From positions 62,001 to 126,000 of the forward strand of contig NZ_JAVFVR010000009.1 of assembly GCF_030929595.1 (NCBI RefSeq): DNA of 64,000 bases, given 5' to 3'. Under the pieces are notes generated by a model, which was given only the letters and a program-made list of their open reading frames with translations, did not search any database and was not told the origin of the DNA. This document shows positions 27,218-35,806 of this stretch, one piece after another. Position 1 is the first letter of the stretch. Every line of letters starts with the position of its first letter. The position numbers and the translations under genes were made by a program. The DNA is from Flavobacterium sp. LHD-85 (GTDB taxonomy: Bacteria > Bacteroidota > Bacteroidia > Flavobacteriales > Flavobacteriaceae).

Positions 27218-27880
27218 ATGCATATTTTAATAGTTGAAGACGAAGTCGGAATTGTCCAGTTTCTAAAACAAGGTTTACAGGAAGAAGGGTATCAAATTAC
27301 AACCGCGGCTGATGGTTCTAAAGGTTTTGAGTTGGTTCAAGAGCAGAAATTTGATTTGATTCTTTTAGATTGGATGCTGCCAAAAATTAATGGTCTTGAT
27401 CTGTGTAAGGCTATCAGGATTAAAGATCAGACAACACCGATTATTTTTTTAACGGCAAAAGATACGGTTCAGGAAACTGTAGAAGGCCTGAAAGCTGGAG
27501 CAAATGATTATATCAAAAAGCCATTTAGCTTTGAGGAATTGGTTGAAAGAATAAAAGTCCACTTTAGAAATAGAAAACAAACTGAAACACTCACACTTGG
27601 AAACATTACGATGGATTTATCCAGACATATTGTTTTAAAAGGGGCTGAAGAAATTTCATTAACGCAGCGCGAATTTGAATTGTTGGCGTATTTAATTCAG
27701 CATAAAGGAAAAGTTTGCACGAGAAATCAAATTTTGAGAGATGTCTGGGAAATCAATTTTGAGTACGATACCGGTGTTATTGATGTTTTTATGAATGCTA
27801 TTCGAAAAAAACTGAATCTTAAAATTGAAGAAGATTATATAAAAACCATCCGAGGCATTGGATATATCGCCAATGATTAG
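27218..27880 (+). CDS. OmpR-family response regulator
   Basis: 220 residues. The receiver domain has acidic residues at 7-8 (VEDE), phosphoacceptor Asp51 (LILLDWMLPKING), Thr in FLTAKD and Lys in YIKKPF. The winged-helix DNA-binding domain (about 125-220) ends TIRGIGYIAND. It resembles CusR/RprY-type regulators. The stop overlaps the start of the histidine kinase gene, so the pair is translationally coupled. Targets are unknown; the upstream 11-bp repeats and the divergent sulfatase gene are candidates. Confidence 0.95.
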   Translation: MHILIVEDEVGIVQFLKQGLQEEGYQITTAADGSKGFELVQEQKFDLILLDWMLPKINGLDLCKAIRIKDQTTPIIFLTAKDTVQETVEGLKAGANDYIKKPFSFEELVERIKVHFRNRKQTETLTLGNITMDLSRHIVLKGAEEISLTQREFELLAYLIQHKGKVCTRNQILRDVWEINFEYDTGVIDVFMNAIRKKLNLKIEEDYIKTIRGIGYIAND

Positions 27881-29285
27881 CAAAATGACATCATTATCTT
27901 TTAAAAACAGAATCGCATTAAATTATATTGTAGGAACAGGACTGTTGATTTTAGCAGTCTTTTCGGCTATTTATTTTATTGTAAAACTGACGGTTTACAA
28001 TCACATCGATGAGAATTTAAATATTGAAATTCAAGACCATTTTAAAGAACTTAAAATAGAAAAAGGCACAATAATTTTTATGGATGCCGAAGAATGGGAG
28101 GAAAGAGAACATAATTCAGTCGACGTAAACCCTATTTTTGTTCAGTTCTTGGATTTGAACAAAAAAATAGTCGAAAAATCGCCAAATTTAAAGAATGAGA
28201 AACTTGTTTTTCATAATAACAAAGAGCTTTTTCATCCTTTTGATACCAAATTATTGGGCAGCAAAATTCGTCAGATTCAAGTTCCGCTTCAAGTAGAATC
28301 CAAGAAAGTTGGGTATTTAATTATTGCAATGGCGCTTTCTGATTCTGCACAAGTTTTGGATAATCTGATGGATACTTTGTTGATTACTTTTCCAATTATT
28401 CTGCTGATTTTGTTTTTCTTAGCGAGATTTTACGCAGGACGAAGTATCAAACCAATAAATAATATTATTCAGACGTCAAAGATTATTACTAAAGACAATC
28501 TTAAAGCGCGTATTCCGTTGCCGAGAACAAGAGATGAATTATTTACACTTTCTAAGACCATTAATAATTTATTGAATCGTATCGAAGATGCTATAGAGCG
28601 CGAAAAACAGTTCACATCTGATGCTTCTCATGAGCTAAGAACGCCTCTTACTGTTATTAAAGGAACACTTGAAGTATTAATACGTAAACCTCGAGATAAT
28701 AAGGAATACGAAGAAAAAATAAATTATTGCATTAACGAAGTTGATCATTTAAATTCTCTTGTTGACCAGCTGCTTATGATGGCGCGTTTTGAGAATCAAA
28801 AACAAAATATTCATAAAGAAAATGTCTATTTGAATGCAGCCGTTTTAGATGTTTTGAAATTGAATGCAGAGAAAATTAAAACAAGAAGAATTAATGTTAT
28901 ACTTGAAGCTTCAGAAGAATTTTATATCTATTCGGATAATTATTTAGTCATAACGATTCTTAGAAATATTATTTCAAATGCTGTAAAATATTCAAAACCC
29001 GATAGCAAAGTCACTGTAGCATTATCAAGAGAAAGTAAGAAAATCATTTGCAATATTTCAGATCACGGAATCGGAATAGCGAAAAAAGACCTAGAATCAA
29101 TTTTGAATCCTTTTTTTAGGTCAGATTCGCTAAATCACGCCGAAATTAAAGGGACAGGACTTGGGTTGTTTATTGTAAAACGAATGACAGATCTGCTGAA
29201 AATTAAATTTAAAATTGAAAGCGAAATAGGAATGGGAACTAGTGTATTATTGGTTTTTGACGAATATGATAATTCGTTAAAGTAA
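27873..29285 (+). CDS. Sensor histidine kinase
   Basis: About 470 residues. Membrane helix 1 (about 15-35), a periplasmic loop, membrane helix 2 (about 165-190), HAMP (about 190-240), HisKA with SDASHELRTPLTVIKG, then HATPase_c with NAVKYS (N box), DHGIGI (G1) and GTGLGLFIVKRM (G2). ATGs at 27858, 27873 and 27885 are in frame. I chose 27873, which overlaps the regulator stop by 8 nt; 27858 would give 475 residues. It phosphorylates the regulator encoded just upstream. The periplasmic loop (about 130 residues) has no motif that reveals the signal. Confidence 0.94.
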   Translation: MISKMTSLSFKNRIALNYIVGTGLLILAVFSAIYFIVKLTVYNHIDENLNIEIQDHFKELKIEKGTIIFMDAEEWEEREHNSVDVNPIFVQFLDLNKKIVEKSPNLKNEKLVFHNNKELFHPFDTKLLGSKIRQIQVPLQVESKKVGYLIIAMALSDSAQVLDNLMDTLLITFPIILLILFFLARFYAGRSIKPINNIIQTSKIITKDNLKARIPLPRTRDELFTLSKTINNLLNRIEDAIEREKQFTSDASHELRTPLTVIKGTLEVLIRKPRDNKEYEEKINYCINEVDHLNSLVDQLLMMARFENQKQNIHKENVYLNAAVLDVLKLNAEKIKTRRINVILEASEEFYIYSDNYLVITILRNIISNAVKYSKPDSKVTVALSRESKKIICNISDHGIGIAKKDLESILNPFFRSDSLNHAEIKGTGLGLFIVKRMTDLLKIKFKIESEIGMGTSVLLVFDEYDNSLK

Positions 29286-29358
29286 TTTTAAAATTCTTAA
29301 GCATAATACTATCAGAAACGATTTTTAACAATAAACTATCGTTAAGTTAAAATAAAAA

Positions 29359-29390
29359 TTGCTTTTTAATTATTTTATCTAGTATATTTG
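29359..29390 (+). promoter_or_regulatory. Promoter of the his operon leader
   Basis: -7 TATATTTG (29383-29390) matches TAnnTTTG exactly, with TTG at 29359-29361 after a 21-nt spacer. It lies 35 nt before the leader-peptide ATG. Confidence 0.65.
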
Positions 29391-29425
29391 CAACCGAATC
29401 AAAGAAGTAAAAAACAAAACAAATC

Positions 29426-29485
29426 ATGATTTCAATTCAATTACATCATCATCATTTACATTATTGCTCTCAAGCGATGTGTTAA
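29426..29485 (+). CDS. hisL: his operon leader peptide
   Basis: ATG at 29426, TAA at 29483-29485, 19 residues: MISIQLHHHHLHYCSQAMC. Five histidines lie within six codons (29444-29461), directly ahead of a terminator and the his operon. Ribosome stalling at these codons when charged His-tRNA is scarce is the classical attenuation signal. The identity rests on composition, position and the RNA folds described for the attenuator. Confidence 0.9.
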   Translation: MISIQLHHHHLHYCSQAMC

Positions 29486-29547
29486 TGGTATGCATGTAAA
29501 TCATCTTATTTTAAAACCCGTTTGAGTACATCAAACGGGTTTTTTAA
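29454..29547 (+). promoter_or_regulatory. his operon transcription attenuator
   Basis: Terminator stem AAAACCCGTTTGA (29513-29525) / TCAAACGGGTTTT (29531-29543), loop GTACA, then T-run. The competing antiterminator is CTCAAGCG (29469-29476) with CGTTTGAG (29519-29526), eight pairs including one G-U. An upstream 1:2 stem ATTTACAT (29454-29461) / ATGTAAAT (29494-29501) overlaps the last His codons and encloses the antiterminator strand. A ribosome stalled on the His codons would open the 1:2 stem and favour antitermination. Confidence 0.85.
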
Positions 29548-29597
29548 TTCAAGCTCTCTTTGTACTCAAACTATTAATCCAACAAACAACTAAAAAA

Positions 29598-30455
29598 ATG
29601 AGTACTTTAAAAATTGCAATTCAAAAATCTGGTCGTTTAAACGAAGACAGCATTCAAATTCTAAAAGACTGCGGCATTTCAATCAATAACGGAATTGACC
29701 AGTTAAAAGCTGAGGCTTCAAATTTTCCTCTTGAAGTTTTATACCTTAGAAATTCAGACATTCCGCAATATTTAATTGACGGAGTCGTAGATCTTGCCAT
29801 TGTTGGCGATAACCTTTTGGTAGAAAAAGGAAAAGGAATCGAAGTGGTTCAAAAATTAGGATTTTCAAAATGTAAAGTTTCTGTAGCAGTTCCTAAAACC
29901 TTCGAATATAATTCTGTACAAGATCTAGCGAATCTTCGAATTGCTACCTCTTATCCGAATACAGTAACAGAATATTTTAATAAATTTGGTATAACTGTAG
30001 ATATTCACCAAATCTCTGGTTCTGTAGAAATTGCTCCAAATATTGGTCTCGCAGATGCAATTGTAGACATTGTTTCAAGCGGAAGTACGTTATTTAAAAA
30101 CAACTTAAAAGAAGTTGAAGTTATTTTGAAAAGTGAAGCAGTTTTAGCAGTTTCTCCAAAAGTTTCTCCAGAAATTCAAAAACACATTGATACTTTAAAA
30201 TTCAGAATCCAAGCTGTTTTACGAGCTAGAAATTCAAAATATATCTTAATGAACGTTCCAAATGACAAAATTGAAGCTGTTGGAAAAATTCTTCCAGTTT
30301 TAAGAAGTTTAACGGTTCTTCCGTTAGCTCAAGAAGGTTGGAGCAGCGTTCACTCTGTAATCGATAAAGATACTTTTTGGGATGTAATCGACCAGTTAAA
30401 AGAAGTAGGCGCAGAAGGAATTCTAGTTTGCCCAATTGAGAAAATGGTTCTTTAA
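29598..30455 (+). CDS. hisG: ATP phosphoribosyltransferase, long form
   Basis: First committed step of histidine synthesis: ATP + PRPP to phosphoribosyl-ATP. 285 residues is the long HisG form with a C-terminal ACT-like regulatory domain (about 210-285), expected to be feedback-inhibited by histidine and independent of HisZ. Motifs are IAIQKSGRLNEDSI, DLAIVGDNLL and ADAIVDIVSSGSTLFKNNL (PRPP loop). First gene of the operon, 50 nt after the attenuator T-run. The 158-nt gap to hisD carries repeats. Confidence 0.96.
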   Translation: MSTLKIAIQKSGRLNEDSIQILKDCGISINNGIDQLKAEASNFPLEVLYLRNSDIPQYLIDGVVDLAIVGDNLLVEKGKGIEVVQKLGFSKCKVSVAVPKTFEYNSVQDLANLRIATSYPNTVTEYFNKFGITVDIHQISGSVEIAPNIGLADAIVDIVSSGSTLFKNNLKEVEVILKSEAVLAVSPKVSPEIQKHIDTLKFRIQAVLRARNSKYILMNVPNDKIEAVGKILPVLRSLTVLPLAQEGWSSVHSVIDKDTFWDVIDQLKEVGAEGILVCPIEKMVL

Positions 30456-30468
30456 GGACTTCGTCCGC

Positions 30469-30610
30469 TTTAGGCTTTAGGCGGTAAGCTATAAGCCAAA
30501 ATTCACAAACTATAGAGAGGCTTAAAGCTTACGGCTTATTGCCTAAAGCCTAAAAAGAAACACAACGTTAAGAAAGCTTAAAGCCTACAGCTTATAGCAT
30601 AAAGCATAAA
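30469..30610. repeat. GCTTAAAGC repeat cluster between hisG and hisD
   Basis: Two direct 36-nt copies (30519-30554, starting GGCTTAAAGCTTACGGCTTA; 30574-30610, starting AGCTTAAAGCCTACAGCTTA) lie next to an inverted copy (30469-30497). All differ by a few bases. The cluster fills nearly the whole gap. Confidence 0.75.
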
Positions 30611-30613
30611 AAA

Positions 30614-31912
30614 ATGAATAAAATAGACAGTCCAAAACCAGAAATCTGGTCAGAAATATTAAAAAGACCAACCAAAACTGTTGACGATATAGAAGTTACG
30701 GTAAAAGAAATCTTCAAAGAAGTTCAAAGAAAAGGAGATGAAGCTGTGGCAAAATACACTTCAATTTTTGACGGCATTTCTCAAGATAACTATGAAGTTT
30801 CACGAGAAGAAATCAATGAAGCGATTGGTTTGATTCCAACAGAATTAAAAGCGGCTATTGAATTAGCAAAAGACAATATTTATAAATTTCATAGTGCTCA
30901 AAAAACAGATCGTGTTTCTGTTGAAACTAGTGAGGGAGTCAACTGTTGGCAAGAGAAGAGGCCAATTCAAAAGATTGGCTTGTATATTCCAGGCGGAACA
31001 GCGCCATTATTTTCGACAGTTTTAATGCTGGCAGTTCCAGCAGAAATTGCGGGCTGTAAGGAAATTGTGTTATGTTCGCCGCCAGATAAAAAAGGGAAAA
31101 TTAATCCAGCAATTTTATATGCTGCAAATTTATGCGGTGTAACTAAAATCCTAAAAGTTGGTGGAATCCAAGCTATTGCAGGAATGACTTTTGGAACGCA
31201 GTCTATTCCGAAAGTATATAAGATTTTTGGTCCAGGAAATCAGTTTGTAACGGTAGCAAAACAATTGGCAACGCAATTTGGTGTTGCTATTGATATGCCT
31301 GCGGGGCCTTCAGAATTATTAATCGTGGCCGATGATACAGCGGTTCCTGCTTTTGTAGCGTCAGATTTATTATCGCAAGCAGAACACGGAACAGACAGTC
31401 AGGTTATTTTGGTTTCGACTTCAAAAAAGCTAATTGCAGAAGTAGAAAAAGAAGTGCAATCTCAATTGGAAGTGCTTCCAAGAAAAGCAATTGCAGAAAA
31501 AGCAATCGAGAATTCAAAATTGATTTATGTCGAAAACGATCAGATTGCTTTAGATTTAATCAATGAATATGGTCCTGAACACTTTATAATCTGCTCAGAA
31601 TATGATGATTTCTATTGCAATGGAATTGTAAATGCAGGTTCAGTTTTCATTGGAAATTATACGCCAGAAAGCGCAGGTGATTATGCTTCAGGAACCAATC
31701 ACACATTGCCAACAAACGGCTATGCAAAAAATTACAGTGGAGTAAATCTGGACAGTTTTATGAAATCAATGACTTTTCAGAAAATCTCTGAAAAAGGAAT
31801 TCAAAACATTGGAAAAGCAATAGAATTGATGGCTGAGGCCGAAGGATTACAAGCGCATAAGAATGCTGTTACAGTACGTCTGCAGTCCTGCAAGGTTTCC
31901 AAAACCTCGTAG
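30614..31912 (+). CDS. hisD: Histidinol dehydrogenase
   Basis: 432 residues. Last two oxidations of histidine synthesis, histidinol to histidine with NAD, zinc-dependent. Motifs are IPGGTAPLFSTVLMLAVPA, GPGNQFVTVAKQ, AGPSELLIVADD, the zinc and catalytic region DLLSQAEHGTDSQ, and NYTPESAGDYASGTNHTLPT. The normal C-terminus appears to end near KNAVTVRL. The last eight or so residues (SCKVSKTS) and the stop lie inside a dispersed inverted repeat. This suggests the repeat inserted at the gene end and replaced the original tail. Confidence 0.95.
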   Translation: MNKIDSPKPEIWSEILKRPTKTVDDIEVTVKEIFKEVQRKGDEAVAKYTSIFDGISQDNYEVSREEINEAIGLIPTELKAAIELAKDNIYKFHSAQKTDRVSVETSEGVNCWQEKRPIQKIGLYIPGGTAPLFSTVLMLAVPAEIAGCKEIVLCSPPDKKGKINPAILYAANLCGVTKILKVGGIQAIAGMTFGTQSIPKVYKIFGPGNQFVTVAKQLATQFGVAIDMPAGPSELLIVADDTAVPAFVASDLLSQAEHGTDSQVILVSTSKKLIAEVEKEVQSQLEVLPRKAIAEKAIENSKLIYVENDQIALDLINEYGPEHFIICSEYDDFYCNGIVNAGSVFIGNYTPESAGDYASGTNHTLPTNGYAKNYSGVNLDSFMKSMTFQKISEKGIQNIGKAIELMAEAEGLQAHKNAVTVRLQSCKVSKTS

Positions 31913-31980
31913 GTCTAAATAGATTTTCGATTTAGAGAGTGAATAAATAATACCTACAAGGTTTTGAAAACCTTGCAAGA
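31887..31980. repeat. CAAGGTTTTnAAAACCTTGTAGGT inverted repeat at the hisD end
   Basis: Left arm 31887-31915 (CCTGCAAGGTTTCCAAAACC then TCGTAGGTC) and right arm 31951-31980 (TACCTACAAGGTTTTGAAAA then CCTTGCAAGA) are complementary with about three mismatches around a 35-nt centre. Each arm also contains its own short palindrome. The hisD TAG (31910-31912) is within the left arm. Confidence 0.8.
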
Positions 31981-31994
31981 ATAAAGAAAATAAA

Positions 31995-33041
31995 ATGAAT
32001 ACTTTCGATATAAATACAATTACACGTGAAAACGTAAAATCTTTAAAACCATATTCTTCTGCGAGAGATGAGTTTGAAGATTTTGATACAGCCGAAATGA
32101 TTTTTTTGGATGCCAATGAAAATCCATATCAGAATGGTGTAAACCGTTACCCAGACCCACAGCAGAATTCGGTTAAAGCAATTTTAGCTAAGAATAATTT
32201 AGTAAAACAAAGTCAGATTCTGTTAGGAAACGGAAGTGACGAAGTTTTAGATTTGCTTTTCAGAGCTTTTTGCGAACCAAAAAAAGATAATATTATTTCG
32301 CTACCGCCAACATATGGAATGTATGGAGTTTTGGCAAACATTAACGCAGTAGAAAATAGAGAAGTTTTATTATCAACTGATTTTCAGCCACAAGTTGAGA
32401 AGATTTTAGAGGCTGTTGATGAGAATACTAAAATCATCTTTTTATGCTCACCAAATAATCCAACAGGGAATTCATTTTCGGATGAAAGCGTGGTTAAATT
32501 GCTTCAAAACTTCAAAGGTTTAGTTGTTATTGATGAAGCATATATTGACTTCTCGGATAAAGAAAGCTGGCTAACAGAAATTGACGAATATCCAAATTTA
32601 GTGATTACACAAACACTTTCAAAAGCGTATGGTTTAGCCGGAATTCGTTTGGGAATCTGTTATGCTTCTGAAGTTGTGATTTCGGTTTTAAATAAAATCA
32701 AACCGCCTTATAATGTAAACGAATTGACGCAACAAAGAGCGAAAGAACGTTTGAAAGATTCTGATAAAATTAAACAAGAAATAGCGTCTATTATTGAGCA
32801 AAGAGAAGAATTGCTTAAAGTTTTGCTTGAAGTGAGTTTTGTTGAAAAAGTTTACCCAACAGAAGCCAATTTTATTTTAGCCAAAGTGGATGATGCTGAT
32901 AAAAGATACGATCAATTAATTGAAAAAGGAATCGTTATTCGCAATAGAACAACACAGCCTTTATGCGAAAATTGTCTTCGTTTTACAATTGGAACGGAAG
33001 AAGAAAATGCTGTTTTGATTAAAGAATTAAAACTTATATAA
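31995..33041 (+). CDS. hisC: Histidinol-phosphate aminotransferase
   Basis: 348 residues, a class I/II PLP-dependent transaminase. DANENPYQNGVNRYPDP lies at the N-terminus, NGSDEVLDLLFRAF binds PLP phosphate, CSPNNPTGN and VIDEAYIDFS are the PLP ring contacts, TQTLSKAYGLAGIRLG carries the Schiff-base lysine, and FTIGTEEEN is near the end. It converts imidazole-acetol phosphate to histidinol phosphate with glutamate as donor. Third gene of the his operon. Confidence 0.96.
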   Translation: MNTFDINTITRENVKSLKPYSSARDEFEDFDTAEMIFLDANENPYQNGVNRYPDPQQNSVKAILAKNNLVKQSQILLGNGSDEVLDLLFRAFCEPKKDNIISLPPTYGMYGVLANINAVENREVLLSTDFQPQVEKILEAVDENTKIIFLCSPNNPTGNSFSDESVVKLLQNFKGLVVIDEAYIDFSDKESWLTEIDEYPNLVITQTLSKAYGLAGIRLGICYASEVVISVLNKIKPPYNVNELTQQRAKERLKDSDKIKQEIASIIEQREELLKVLLEVSFVEKVYPTEANFILAKVDDADKRYDQLIEKGIVIRNRTTQPLCENCLRFTIGTEEENAVLIKELKLI

Positions 33042-33078
33042 AACATTTATTTATTATAATAATCTAAAAAAGCAACCT

Positions 33079-33843
33079 ATGAAATTTCTTTACCCCTTAT
33101 TTTTCTTTATTTTCTTTAGTATTAATGCTCAAGATAGTCGAGACGCTTTTGCAATTATAAAAGGTAATCCTAAAGAATATAAAGAAACATGGTACGCGGC
33201 GAAGAAAACTAAAGCAGGATTTGTAAAAGGAAAGTATTTGCATGATGATGTTTACAACATAAACGCTTATGGCGAAATTGTGAAACAAAGCTTTATGCCA
33301 CCTGAAAAATGGGAAGTTCCACAAACCAGTTATAATAAAGATAATCAGAAAATAGAAACTATTAATTATAACGAAGAAGGCGGAATTAAAGATAGAACCA
33401 AGTTTTTGTATGATAAAAATAAACTTGTTGAAGAAAAAATTTACGGAGATTCCGATACTCTTTTTGTCAGTAACAAATATGAGTATTTAAATAATTTAGT
33501 AGTAAAGAAGTTAGAATTTAGAGCTGAAAAAGGCGTTTTTAAAAGTACTCCAAGCGAAATTACTACGTACGAATATGATTCAAAGAATAATATAATTGTA
33601 GAGTTTATCGCCCTTGAAGATGAGTATGTTGCCTTTGCTTATAAATATGATGATAAAAATTTCATGACTGAGGTTCATTCAAAATCAAGTTTTCCCGTGC
33701 GTGAAAAGGAGTTTAGTATATCGATACGATACAATTATCAAAAATATGATTTGAATAATTGGACAGAAGTTTATGTTGAAGATGATCTAAGTTCTGACAG
33801 AAAACCTTCTTATTATTTTATTCAAAGAGAATTCAAATATTAA
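33079..33843 (+). CDS. Secreted protein of unknown function inside the his operon
   Basis: 254 residues. The signal peptide MKFLYPLFFFIFFSINAQ is followed by a beta-rich protein with repeated short strands such as KIETINYNEEGGIKDRTKFLYDKNKLVEEKIY and ITTYEYDSKNNIIVEF. This pattern recalls YD/RHS-like or MORN-like beta repeats found in Bacteroidetes secreted proteins. No enzyme motif is visible. It lies 37 nt after hisC and 42 nt before hisB, same strand, so it is part of the transcript. A link to histidine synthesis is not obvious; it looks like an operon passenger. Confidence 0.72.
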   Translation: MKFLYPLFFFIFFSINAQDSRDAFAIIKGNPKEYKETWYAAKKTKAGFVKGKYLHDDVYNINAYGEIVKQSFMPPEKWEVPQTSYNKDNQKIETINYNEEGGIKDRTKFLYDKNKLVEEKIYGDSDTLFVSNKYEYLNNLVVKKLEFRAEKGVFKSTPSEITTYEYDSKNNIIVEFIALEDEYVAFAYKYDDKNFMTEVHSKSSFPVREKEFSISIRYNYQKYDLNNWTEVYVEDDLSSDRKPSYYFIQREFKY

Positions 33844-33885
33844 ATATTAAATTTTTGGCAAAACTGCCTGAAATACAATAAAAAC

Positions 33886-35022
33886 ATGAAAAAAGTACTT
33901 TTTATTGATCGTGACGGAACGATTGTTTTAGAACCTGAAAATTACCAATTAGACAGCTTAGATAAATTAGAGTTTTATCCAAAAGCTTTTCAATATCTGG
34001 CTAAAATCGCCAATGAATTAGATTACGAATTGGCGATGGTAACCAATCAAGACGGATTAGGGACAGATAGTTTTCCGGAAGATACGTTTTGGCCAACGCA
34101 AAATTTCATTTTAAAAGCTTTTAAAAACGAAGGAGTTGTTTTTGATGAAATCTTTGTAGACCGAACTTTCCCAGAAGAAAATGCGCCAACACGTAAACCA
34201 AGAACGGGAATGTTGACTAAATATTTGAATAATCCAGAATATGATTTGGAGAATTCTTTTGTTTTAGGAGATCGTTTAACAGATGTGGAACTGGCTAAAA
34301 ACTTGGGTGCAAAAGCCATTTTCATGAATGATACCGATGGAATTGGAAGCAATGAAATTTCATCAAAACGTGAAGAACTGAATGAAACAATCGTTTTACA
34401 AACAATGGATTGGAAGAAAATCTATGAGTTTTTGAAATTAGAAGCTCGTTCGGCTTCGATTACAAGAAAAACAAACGAAACGGATATTTATATCAATCTA
34501 AATCTTGACGGAACTGGAAAAAGTAAAATAGATACAGGAATTGCTTTTTTTGATCATATGTTAGATCAAATCTCACGTCACGGTCAAATGGACTTGGAAA
34601 TCCTTGTAAAAGGCGATCTTGAAGTTGATGAGCATCACACAATTGAAGATACGGCAATTGCTTTGGGAGAAGTTTTCGCGAAAGCGTTAGGAAACAAACT
34701 AGGAATTGAGCGTTACGGATTCTGCCTTCCAATGGATGATTGTTTAGCTCAAGCAGCAATTGATTTTGGCGGAAGAAACTGGCTGATCTGGGAAACAGAA
34801 TTCAAACGTGAAATGGTGGGTAAAATGCCAACAGAAATGTTTTATCATTTCTTTAAATCGTTTACAGACGGTGCAAAAGCGAATTTAAATATCAAAGCTG
34901 AAGGAATCAACGAACATCATAAAATTGAAGCCATTTTTAAAGCTTTCGCGAAAGCGATAAAAGTAGCCGTAAAAAGAGACACTGAGAAAATGATTTTGCC
35001 TTCAACGAAGGGAATGCTTTAA
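33886..35022 (+). CDS. hisB: Bifunctional histidinol-phosphatase / imidazoleglycerol-phosphate dehydratase
   Basis: 378 residues. The N-terminal HAD phosphatase (about 1-165) has nucleophile motif DRDGT (Asp8, Asp10), TNQDGLG, RKPRTGM and LGDRLTDVELA. The C-terminal dehydratase (about 185-378) has TGIAFFDHMLDQISRHGQ, EHHTIEDTAIALGE and the manganese-binding histidines around NEHHKIEAIFKAF. Catalyses steps 6 and 8 of the pathway. The loop that in E. coli HisB holds four zinc ligands reads VDRTFPEENAPTRKP here, without the cysteines. Confidence 0.96.
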   Translation: MKKVLFIDRDGTIVLEPENYQLDSLDKLEFYPKAFQYLAKIANELDYELAMVTNQDGLGTDSFPEDTFWPTQNFILKAFKNEGVVFDEIFVDRTFPEENAPTRKPRTGMLTKYLNNPEYDLENSFVLGDRLTDVELAKNLGAKAIFMNDTDGIGSNEISSKREELNETIVLQTMDWKKIYEFLKLEARSASITRKTNETDIYINLNLDGTGKSKIDTGIAFFDHMLDQISRHGQMDLEILVKGDLEVDEHHTIEDTAIALGEVFAKALGNKLGIERYGFCLPMDDCLAQAAIDFGGRNWLIWETEFKREMVGKMPTEMFYHFFKSFTDGAKANLNIKAEGINEHHKIEAIFKAFAKAIKVAVKRDTEKMILPSTKGML

Positions 35023-35025
35023 TTG

Positions 35026-35116
35026 AGTCAAAAGTTGAAAGTCATAAAGTCGAAAGTTTTCCAAAAAGGGGATATTAAAATCGACTTTAAGACTTTAGAC
35101 TTTAGACTTTAAGACT
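35026..35116. repeat. GACTTT-type inverted repeat between hisB and hisH
   Basis: Left part GAAAGTCATAAAGTCGAAAG and right part CGACTTTAAGACTTTAGACT are roughly complementary. The same word recurs at 35768-35804 and 62903-62937. Confidence 0.65.
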
Positions 35117-35124
35117 AAAAAAGA

Positions 35125-35706
35125 ATGAAAATAGTAATTATAAATTACGGAGCAGGAAATATTCAGAGCATTATGTTTGCTATTGAAAGATTGGGTTTTA
35201 AGGCGGTTTTGAGTAATGATCCTGACGAAATTAAATCGGCTGATAAAGTGATTTTTCCTGGCGTGGGCGAAGCGAGTTCGGCGATGGCTAAACTTCGCGA
35301 AAGCGGTTTAGATAACTTGATTCCGCAATTGAAACAGCCGGTTTTAGGAATCTGTCTGGGAATGCAGTTGATGTGCAATAAGACCGAAGAAGGAAATACA
35401 GAAGGTTTAGGGATTTTTGATGTTGATGTTTTGAAATTTTCAAACAACGTAAAAGTACCACAAATGGGATGGAATCAGATTTATGATTTAAAAACCGATT
35501 TATTCAAAGGAATTTCTGAAAATGAATTCATGTATTTGGTTCATAGTTTTTATGCTCCAAATTGCGATGAATCTATTGCTACAACGAATTACGACGTTGA
35601 ATATGCCTCAGCTTTGCAAAAAGATAATTTTTACGGAACTCAATTTCATCCAGAAAAAAGCGGTGATGTTGGAGAGAAAATCCTTGGAAATTTCCTGAAG
35701 ATGTAA
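35125..35706 (+). CDS. hisH: Imidazole glycerol phosphate synthase, glutaminase subunit
   Basis: 193 residues, class I glutamine amidotransferase. Catalytic Cys in LGICLGMQLM, and His-x-Glu in TQFHPEKSGDVG. It supplies ammonia from glutamine to HisF. Short gap regions on both sides carry GACTTT repeats, but gene order B-H-A-F is the usual one. Confidence 0.96.
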   Translation: MKIVIINYGAGNIQSIMFAIERLGFKAVLSNDPDEIKSADKVIFPGVGEASSAMAKLRESGLDNLIPQLKQPVLGICLGMQLMCNKTEEGNTEGLGIFDVDVLKFSNNVKVPQMGWNQIYDLKTDLFKGISENEFMYLVHSFYAPNCDESIATTNYDVEYASALQKDNFYGTQFHPEKSGDVGEKILGNFLKM

Positions 35707-35767
35707 AATTTTCAAATTCAAAAGACAATATCAATCAAAATAACAATTTTTGAAAATCAGAAAGACT

Positions 35768-35804
35768 TTATGACTTTAGACTTTCAAACTTTAAGACTAA
35801 AACA
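35768..35804. repeat. GACTTT-type repeat between hisH and hisA
   Basis: CTTTATGACTTTAGACTTTC followed by AAACTTTAAGACTAAA. Close to the copy upstream of hisH and to a copy at 62903-62937 upstream of the DEAD-box gene region. Confidence 0.6.
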
Positions 35805-35806
35805 AA

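Noticed and set aside
27858..27872. Earliest ATG of the histidine kinase
   Set aside because: Possible, but gives a 23-nt overlap; ATG 27873 or 27885 gives a tighter overlap and keeps the first helix. The choice is not certain.
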